From: an uncultured Actinomycetes bacterium
GTDB taxonomy: Bacteria; Actinomycetota; Thermoleophilia; Miltoncostaeales; Miltoncostaeaceae
Assembly (NCBI GenBank): GCA_903866425.1
Contig: CAIPNN010000175.1
Span: 1 to 11,933, forward strand
Length of the DNA: 11,933 nt
Direction: 5' to 3'
Numbering within the stretch: position 1 is the stretch's first letter; the number at the start of each line of letters is the position of its first letter. Positions 7,104 to 11,933 of the stretch are shown here, one piece after another. The position numbers and the translations under genes are program-made. The notes beneath the pieces are model-generated. The model did no database searches, had not been told where the DNA came from, and saw only the letters and a list, made by a program, of their open reading frames with translations.

Positions 7104-7957
7104 CTGATCGCCACCTGTTCCGGCTCGCGTTCACGAAAGCGCGTGATGGTCTCATAGCCCGCGCCGCGGAGTGCTGCGACGGCCGTGGGATAGCCCGACG
7201 CCACGTCGTCGGGCCGGTGCGCATCGCTCGACAGCGTGGCCGGCACGCCCGCGCGCTGGAAGGCGGCGAGCCAGTCGGGGTCGGGGTACAGCTCGTTGAT
7301 GGGCTTGCGCAGGCCGGCGGATGAGCACTCGATGGCAACGCCCGAATCGGCGATGGCCGCGATGACCTCGTCGCGCCGGGCGTCGAGCGAGGCCGGCATG
7401 CGCGTGCCGAACACCTTGGGAAGATCGGGGTGCGCCAGCACGTCGAACAACCCGCTTGTGGCGGCGGCGCCCAGTTCATCGAGGTACCTGCCCCAGGTCT
7501 CGTCGGCGCCGAGGTCGTCCCAGCACGGGTAGTCGGGGTGATCGATTGCCAGGTCGCCCAGCCAGTGCACCGAACCGAGCACGATGTCGAAGGGGTGCGC
7601 GGCGAGCAGGGCGCCGATGTCGTCGACGCGCTGTGGAATCCAGTCCATCTCGATTCCCACCAGCACCGGCAGGCCGTGGTCCTCACGGGCTGCGACCAGC
7701 GCGGCGCAGTGCGCCCCCAGGTCCTCGGTCGCCTCCTCCTGCCACCACGGGTTCGGGTGCCAGTGACGCACGTCGGCAAACCGGTGCACGTGCTCGGTGA
7801 TGGCGATCTCGGTCACCGCGCGGGCGCGCGCGCGCTCGACGTACCGGCCAATCCAGGCGGCACTGCGGAATCCGCCGTCGGCATCCCAGCGGGCGCAGTC
7901 GGCGTCGCGCGCCTCCTGGCCATCAGGCTGAAGGTGAAGGTGATAGTCGGTCAGCAC
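7094..7957 (-). CDS. PHP-domain phosphoesterase, probable histidinol-phosphatase (HisJ/HisK type)
   Basis: Metal-dependent hydrolase of the PHP superfamily, 287 aa, cytoplasmic. Metal ligands lie in the expected order: DYHLHL (His6, His8), ITEHVHRF (Glu55, His56), GIEMDW (Glu103), GSVHWLGD (His131), LAHPDLPK (His176) and LSSDAHRP (Asp245, His247). The segment SSAGLRKPINELYPDP is typical of PHP-type histidinol-phosphate phosphatases, which make histidinol in histidine synthesis. No other his gene is present, so another small phosphorylated substrate is possible. The start is GTG at 7957, 12 nt after the ispD stop with no strong ribosome binding site, so coupling to ispD is likely; its end overlaps ispF. 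Placement between two MEP-pathway genes is the odd point. Confidence 0.88.
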   Translation of the reverse strand: MLTDYHLHLQPDGQEARDADCARWDADGGFRSAAWIGRYVERARARAVTEIAITEHVHRFADVRHWHPNPWWQEEATEDLGAHCAALVAAREDHGLPVLVGIEMDWIPQRVDDIGALLAAHPFDIVLGSVHWLGDLAIDHPDYPCWDDLGADETWGRYLDELGAAATSGLFDVLAHPDLPKVFGTRMPASLDARRDEVIAAIADSGVAIECSSAGLRKPINELYPDPDWLAAFQRAGVPATLSSDAHRPDDVASGYPTAVAALRGAGYETITRFREREPEQVAIRWG

Positions 7958-7969
7958 GGGTCGGCCACG

Positions 7970-8659
7970 TTACGCGATGCGGGTTCCACCGAGGAGCGCC
8001 TCGACAAGCGCCAGATCGGCTGGGACGGTGACCTTGATGTTGGGGCGCCCGGTGTCAACAAGACGTACCGCGATTCCCCGGCGCTCGGCCATGCCGGCGC
8101 AATCGGTGGCGGCGTCGAGTTCGGTGTCGTCGGCATCGGCGAACACCTCGCGAATGACCTGCGCACGAAAGGCCTGGGGCGTCTGGGCACCCCAGAGGCC
8201 GGCACGGTCGACGGTCTCGCCGATCACGCCGTCCGCCGCCGCGCGCTTGAGGGTGTCGGCCACGGGCGCTGCTGCGATTGCGCCATCGTGCGAATCGAGG
8301 CCCGCGAGCACGGCCTCCACCATGGCGCTGGTGATGAGCGGCCGTGCAGCGTCGTGCACGAGGATCACATCAACGCTGTCAGGCAGCGCCGCGATACCCG
8401 CGGCGACCGAACGCTGGCGCGACGAACCCCCCGGCACGATGGCGTGCACGCCAAGCGACTCGCCAAGCGCGGCGGCGATGCCCTTCTCGTCGCCCGGCGG
8501 GGCAACGACGACCATGGTGTCAACGCCGCGCGCGCCCGCGAATGCCTGGGCCGACCATGCAACCAAGGGCCTGCCGGCGACCCGCACGAGCGCCTTCGGC
8601 AGGCCGTAGCCCAGTCGCTCGCCGGACCCCGCCGCCACGATGATCGCGCCCGCACCCAC
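7970..8659 (-). CDS. ispD: 2-C-methyl-D-erythritol 4-phosphate cytidylyltransferase
   Basis: MEP-pathway enzyme that joins CTP and methylerythritol 4-phosphate to give CDP-methylerythritol. The nucleotide-binding loop VAAGSGERLGYGLPKAL (8-24) includes Arg15 and Lys22. SSRQRSVAAGI (79-89), VHDAARPL (101-108), VDRAGLWGAQTPQAFR (150-165) and PNIKVTVPADL (206-216) follow, matching the catalytic and dimer-contact residues of the family. At 229 aa it is the normal monofunctional size; not an IspDF fusion. The GTG start at 8659 lies 19 nt after the PIN/TRAM gene stop and has only a weak ribosome binding site. It heads the tightly packed group that runs to rlmB. Confidence 0.96.
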   Translation of the reverse strand: MGAGAIIVAAGSGERLGYGLPKALVRVAGRPLVAWSAQAFAGARGVDTMVVVAPPGDEKGIAAALGESLGVHAIVPGGSSRQRSVAAGIAALPDSVDVILVHDAARPLITSAMVEAVLAGLDSHDGAIAAAPVADTLKRAAADGVIGETVDRAGLWGAQTPQAFRAQVIREVFADADDTELDAATDCAGMAERRGIAVRLVDTGRPNIKVTVPADLALVEALLGGTRIA

Positions 8660-8678
8660 CCCAGTCGCCCGCCGGCCC

Positions 8679-9878
8679 TCAGGCCGTGCCGAAGCGGCGG
8701 GCGAAGATCATCTTGCCCGACGGGTTCTGAATGACGCTGGTCACCTCGACGTCCTCGGCCTCGCCGCCCACCAGTGAGCGGCCGCCCTCAACCACCACCA
8801 TCGTGCCGTCCTCGAGGTACCCCACACCCTGGCCGTACTCGCGGCCCTCACGGATGACCCGCACCGTGAGCGCCTCACCGGGAAGCACGGCGGGCTTGAG
8901 CGCGTTGGCCAACTCGTTGACGTTCAGCACCTCGATGCCCTGAATGCGGGCCACCTTGTTGAGCGCGTAGTCGGTGGTGACGATTGCGCCGTGCATGTCA
9001 CGCGCCAGGCTCACCAACTTGGCATCCACGCCCTCGGCGCCCGGCTGGTCGCCGCTCCTGATCTGCACGCGCTGCTCGCCTGCGGCCTTCAACTCTTCCA
9101 CCAGATCAAGGCCGCGGCGGCCACGTGCGCGCTTCTCGGGGTCGGCGGAGTCGGCCACGCGGTGGAGCTCGTCGATGACGAAGGTGGGCACCACGATCTG
9201 CCCGGGTAGGAACTTGGCGCGCACGATGTCGATGATGCGGCCGTCGATGATGGCGCTGGTATCGATGATGCGCGGCGGCACGGTGCTGGTGCTGCGCGAG
9301 CGGATGCCCACGAGGCGGAGGATGTCGGCGTGCTTGCGCGCGGCGATGCGCGTGAAGATGTAGGCCACCAGCAGCACGACCGGCAAGAGCAGATACGGCC
9401 CCACCACGGGCAGGCGCGCGACGGCGATGCCCGCGAGCGCAGCAGCCACAAGGCCAACCACCAGGCCCACGGCACCAACAGTGAGTTCGCCGGCCGACCG
9501 CTTGTCGGCGGCCTTGTCGATTGCACGCATGCGCGAGGGCAGCCAGCGCCCGACAACGCCGCCGATGCCCCAGCCGACCATCGCACCCACGATGATCGCG
9601 CCGGCGTAGAGGGCGTACTGCAGCCACTCACCAACGAGATTGCCGAAGTCGACGCTGCGGCCCACCTGATACGCGCCGAGGGCGCCGAGCAGGGCCAGCA
9701 CGGTCTGGGTGACGCGGAGCACCACGGGGTTGGCCTCCCGGTGCCGCGGCTGCGGGCCCGGGTAGGGCAGCCCGAAGTTCGACGGGGGCGGGTTCGGGGG
9801 CACGTCGCCACCGCCGCTCTGCGGCGGGTCGGTCACCGGTGCACCGGTTCCATGTCCGTCAGTGGACGTCGCGATCAC
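8679..9878 (-). CDS. Membrane-anchored PIN/TRAM-domain protein (YacL-like)
   Basis: Predicted integral membrane protein with a cytoplasmic nuclease-like module, function not established in the family. An extended N-terminus (1-50) rich in Pro, Gly and Asn precedes four hydrophobic segments at about 53-70, 84-110, 131-153 and 157-176. The PIN domain (about 203-310) keeps the acidic metal-binding set: Asp206 and Asp212 in IIDTSAIID, Glu237 in FVIDELHR, Asp285 in GVDAKLV, and Asp303 in IVTTDYALN. A TRAM domain (about 332-390, LPGEALTVRVIREGREYGQG and EVTSVIQNPSGKMIFAR) ends the protein and should bind RNA. The GTG start at 9878 follows GGGAGG closely. Neighbours match Bacillus yacL (upstream of ispD), but the disA gene that normally precedes it is absent. 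Confidence 0.92.
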   Translation of the reverse strand: MIATSTDGHGTGAPVTDPPQSGGGDVPPNPPPSNFGLPYPGPQPRHREANPVVLRVTQTVLALLGALGAYQVGRSVDFGNLVGEWLQYALYAGAIIVGAMVGWGIGGVVGRWLPSRMRAIDKAADKRSAGELTVGAVGLVVGLVAAALAGIAVARLPVVGPYLLLPVVLLVAYIFTRIAARKHADILRLVGIRSRSTSTVPPRIIDTSAIIDGRIIDIVRAKFLPGQIVVPTFVIDELHRVADSADPEKRARGRRGLDLVEELKAAGEQRVQIRSGDQPGAEGVDAKLVSLARDMHGAIVTTDYALNKVARIQGIEVLNVNELANALKPAVLPGEALTVRVIREGREYGQGVGYLEDGTMVVVEGGRSLVGGEAEDVEVTSVIQNPSGKMIFARRFGTA

Positions 9879-9971
9879 CCCCCTCCCACGTCAAATGCCC
9901 ACCGAAATCGGCGGAACAGGACGCCTTTCCACGAATGCCGCCCGCGATCCTTCGTCAACCGCGTTGCGAGC

Positions 9972-9999
9972 GGCCTCCGAGCATTGCACGATGGAGGCC
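9972..9999 (-). terminator. Hairpin in the radA to PIN/TRAM gap, possible terminator
   Basis: GGCCTCC (9972-9978) and GGAGGCC (9993-9999) are a perfect 7-bp inverted repeat with a 14-nt loop, beginning 6 nt after the radA stop codon in the direction of transcription. No T-run follows, so it is at best a U-less terminator or a 3' stabilising hairpin. The rest of the 127-bp gap holds no reading frame I can support; a TTGACG at 9953-9958 lacks a partner -10. Confidence 0.4.
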
Positions 10000-10005
10000 T
10001 GCCTG

Positions 10006-11382
10006 TCACCCCCCGACGGGGCGAAATGCCTCACGAATGGCGTCTCTGAGCTCTGTGGAGGGGTGTACGGCGCCGGGCCGGGGCGTCTCCGGCGCAACAT
10101 CACCCAGCGGACCCGACAGCAGGCGTGCCACCGAATGGTCAGCCGTAATGCGCATGCGGCGGCCCGCATGCCCCACCGGGCGAAGCGCGCCGGTGAGGCC
10201 GATCTCGCCCATCGCCGCCACCGGGCCGGGCAGCGGCTCGCCACGCGCGGCGCTCGACACCGCGAGCGCAATGGCCAGATCTGCAGCCGGGTCGGGCGCA
10301 CGGGCACCTCCGGCGACACTCACGAACACGTCCTGATCACCCAACCGCACCCCGGCATGGCGGCCGAGCACGGCGAGCACCTGCGCAAGCCGCGTGCGAT
10401 CAATGCCGCCTGCCACACGGCGCGGCGGCACGATGTCGGTGGGGCCCACCAGCGCCTGTCTCTCCACCAGCACCGCGCGGCTGCCCTCGATGGCCGGGAA
10501 CAGGCACGACCCCACGCGCTCGCCGGCCTCGGCCAGGTAGATCGCCGCGGGGTCCTCCACCGACACCAGCCCCTCGGGCCGCATCTCGAGGATTCCCGTC
10601 TCGTTGGTGGACCCGAAGCGGTTCTTCAGGGCCCGCAGCACCCGCTGCGCGCGCACGTCGTCACCCTCGAACGAGATGACGGCGTCCACCATGTGCTCGA
10701 GCAGCCGGGGGCCCGCCAGGCCTCCGTCCTTGGTCACCTGCCCCACGATGATCATGGCCGTGCCGTGCTGCTTGGCCACGCGCACCAGCTCGGCCGTGAC
10801 CTGCCGCACCTGCGCCGGGCTGCCCGCGGCGCTGTCCACCGCGTCGGATGCCAGCGTCTGCACCGAGTCGATGGCGCAGGCGCCCGGAGGGGTGGCCTCG
10901 AGCACCCGGATGACCGACTCGAGATGGGTCTCGGGCAGCACCTGGATGGCCCCGCATGCGGGGCCCAGGCGCTCCGCCCGCACCTTCACCTGTGCCGGAG
11001 ACTCCTCGCCGGTCACCAGCAGGGCGGTCCGGCTGGATGCCATGTGCGCCAGCGCCTGCAGCACCAGGGTGCTCTTGCCGATTCCCGGCTCGCCCCCCAG
11101 CAGCACCAGCGAACCCGGAACCAGGCCGCCGCCCAGCACGCGGTCGAGTTCAGCTATTCCCGTGGGGATGCGGTCCTCCGACAGGGGCTCGACCTCGGCG
11201 AGAGGTCGAGGCACTGCGGCGCGCACGGATGCCGCTGCTGCACGGGACGCCTTCGCCTTCGGCGCTGCGAACTCCTTGAGCGTGTCCCACTCGCCGCAGG
11301 CAGGGCAGCGGCCCACCCAGCGAGCCGACACGTGCCCGCAGCCATCACACAGGAACTGGCTGCGGGCCCGTGGCGGGCTCAG
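10006..11382 (-). CDS. radA: DNA repair protein RadA (Sms), likely CTG start
   Basis: Branch-migration ATPase of recombination and repair. From the CTG at 11382 the protein is 458 aa, the standard RadA length. The N-terminal C4 zinc finger is Cys12, Cys15, Cys26 and Cys29 (FLCDGCGHVSARWVGRC and then PAC). The RecA-like core has Walker A GGEPGIGKST (96-105), Walker B ACAIDSVQTL (Asp172) and the RadA-specific KNRFG (253-257). A Lon-like domain follows (VFVSVAGGARAPDPAADLA, GEIGLTGALRPV). The next conventional start, GTG at 11331, would remove the first cysteine pair. CTG is preceded by GGAG (11389-11392) with a 6-nt spacer and lies 3 nt after the clpC stop, in the same frame after tandem TAG TAA. 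The CTG start is inferred; the gene itself is certain. Confidence 0.95.
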   Translation of the reverse strand: MSPPRARSQFLCDGCGHVSARWVGRCPACGEWDTLKEFAAPKAKASRAAAASVRAAVPRPLAEVEPLSEDRIPTGIAELDRVLGGGLVPGSLVLLGGEPGIGKSTLVLQALAHMASSRTALLVTGEESPAQVKVRAERLGPACGAIQVLPETHLESVIRVLEATPPGACAIDSVQTLASDAVDSAAGSPAQVRQVTAELVRVAKQHGTAMIIVGQVTKDGGLAGPRLLEHMVDAVISFEGDDVRAQRVLRALKNRFGSTNETGILEMRPEGLVSVEDPAAIYLAEAGERVGSCLFPAIEGSRAVLVERQALVGPTDIVPPRRVAGGIDRTRLAQVLAVLGRHAGVRLGDQDVFVSVAGGARAPDPAADLAIALAVSSAARGEPLPGPVAAMGEIGLTGALRPVGHAGRRMRITADHSVARLLSGPLGDVAPETPRPGAVHPSTELRDAIREAFRPVGG

Positions 11383-11385
11383 TTA

Positions 11386-11933
11386 CTACTCCGCGTCCGA
11401 GTCCGAGTCGGCGCCCACGGCGACCGCCTCGGGAACTTCCGGCGCGGCCGGGGCCTCGCGGCGCTCCATCCTCATCTTGTCGCCGTCGCGGTCGGCCACG
11501 ATGACCAGGCCTTCCGTGAGCGTGCCCCGGAGCAGCTCGTCTGAGAGCGGGTCCTCCAGCAGGCGCTGGATGGCACGGCGCAGCGGACGGGCGCCCATGG
11601 CCGGGTCGTAGCCCTCCTCGACGAGGAGGTCCTTGGCGGCGTCGGTGAGCTGCAGCGTCACGCCCTGCTCGGCCATCTGCCTCTGCAGGCGCACCAGCAT
11701 GAGGTCGATGATCTGCTTGATCTCGTCCTTGGACAGCTGGTGGAAGACGATGATCTCGTCGATGCGGTTGATGAGCTCGGGCCGGAAGGCCTTCTTGAGC
11801 TCACCCATGATGCGGCCCTTCATGTCGTCGTAGTCCATGCCGCCGTCCTCCTCCGCCACGCTGAAGCCCAGCGGGGTGGATCGGGTGATGGTGGCGGCGC
11901 CGATGTTCGACGTCATGATCACGATGCAGTGGC
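11386..11933 (-). CDS. clpC: ATP-dependent Clp protease ATP-binding subunit ClpC (C-terminal part)
   Basis: C-terminal 182 or so residues of an AAA+ unfoldase that feeds ClpP; the rest lies beyond the window edge. The frame continues through the edge (HCIVIMTSNIGAA), so the GTG at 11922 is internal. Visible parts are the sensor-1 strand IVIMTSNIGA, the arginine-finger region KKAFRPELINRIDEIIVFH, the D2 small domain LTDAAKDLLVEEGYDP, and the sensor-2 motif MGARPLRRAIQRLLEDPLS. The variable insert after LGFS and the FRPELINRID context identify ClpC rather than ClpB. The tail after about residue 155 is Ala/Pro/Glu-rich and ends in an acidic VGADSDSDAE. The gene ends TAG TAA, 3 nt before the radA start, so clpC-radA is an operon. 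Confidence 0.95.
   Translation of the reverse strand, partial: HCIVIMTSNIGAATITRSTPLGFSVAEEDGGMDYDDMKGRIMGELKKAFRPELINRIDEIIVFHQLSKDEIKQIIDLMLVRLQRQMAEQGVTLQLTDAAKDLLVEEGYDPAMGARPLRRAIQRLLEDPLSDELLRGTLTEGLVIVADRDGDKMRMERREAPAAPEVPEAVAVGADSDSDAE

Noticed and set aside
7430..8734. A 434-codon plus-strand frame opposite the PHP gene and ispD.
   Set aside because: It spans two well-supported genes on the opposite strand and has shadow-like composition.
9930..9958. TTGACG (minus strand, 9953-9958) as a promoter for the PIN/TRAM gene.
   Set aside because: No TAnnnT-like -10 at 16-19 bp spacing; not enough to call a promoter.
9862..11544. A 560-codon open frame on the plus strand opposite radA.
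   Set aside because: It mirrors radA codon structure in GC-rich DNA, has low-complexity His/Arg/Gly composition and no recognisable domain; radA on the other strand is certain.

Overview
The window is a high-GC stretch with dense, short-spaced genes, frequent GTG starts, 4-bp stop/start overlaps and one apparently leaderless gene. It suggests an actinobacterium. Gene order on the minus strand (clpC, radA, PIN/TRAM, ispD, ispF, cysS, rlmB, sigH) is the conserved clpC-to-sigH neighbourhood known from Bacillus. The direct ispD-ispF-cysS-rlmB run and the IspF sequence type are actinobacterial. A deep-branching actinobacterial class that keeps a SigH-type sigma factor (for example Thermoleophilia or a Rubrobacter relative) fits best. 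This placement is inference.

Layout. Positions 2-3021 (plus strand): an OmpR/PhoB response regulator (5' end outside the window), its histidine kinase overlapping by 4 bp, and an uncharacterised 318-aa protein with its own promoter and no ribosome binding site. Positions 3032-3105: tRNA-Thr(TGT) on the minus strand, at the point where the two gene sets converge. Positions 3114-11933 (all minus strand, so transcription runs from high to low coordinates): clpC (C-terminal part only), radA, a membrane PIN/TRAM protein, ispD, a PHP-family phosphatase, ispF, cysS, rlmB, sigH, a universal stress protein, then the tRNA 8 nt after the stress-protein stop.

Function. The minus-strand cluster is housekeeping: protein quality control (ClpC), recombination and repair (RadA), isoprenoid precursor synthesis (IspD and IspF, two MEP-pathway steps), a probable histidinol phosphatase, cysteinyl-tRNA synthesis, 23S rRNA 2'-O-methylation, and an alternative sigma factor. 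From ispD to rlmB the genes overlap or nearly touch, so they probably form one translationally coupled operon. sigH has its own strong promoter and a strikingly structured leader.

What stands out. There is no obvious novel defence or mobile system; the genes are ordinary. The unusual material is regulatory or structural: (1) a roughly 98-nt sigH leader with a 9-bp closing stem, a second hairpin next to it, and two mutually exclusive inner pairings; (2) a CAATCCCT motif in three copies around the sigH promoter; (3) overlapping alternative hairpins plus a perfect 10-bp inverted repeat between sigH and the stress gene; (4) a radA reading frame whose zinc finger is complete only if translation starts at a CTG codon; (5) no disA between radA and the PIN/TRAM gene; (6) a PHP phosphatase inserted between ispD and ispF. 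No stretch over 300 bases lacks a gene.
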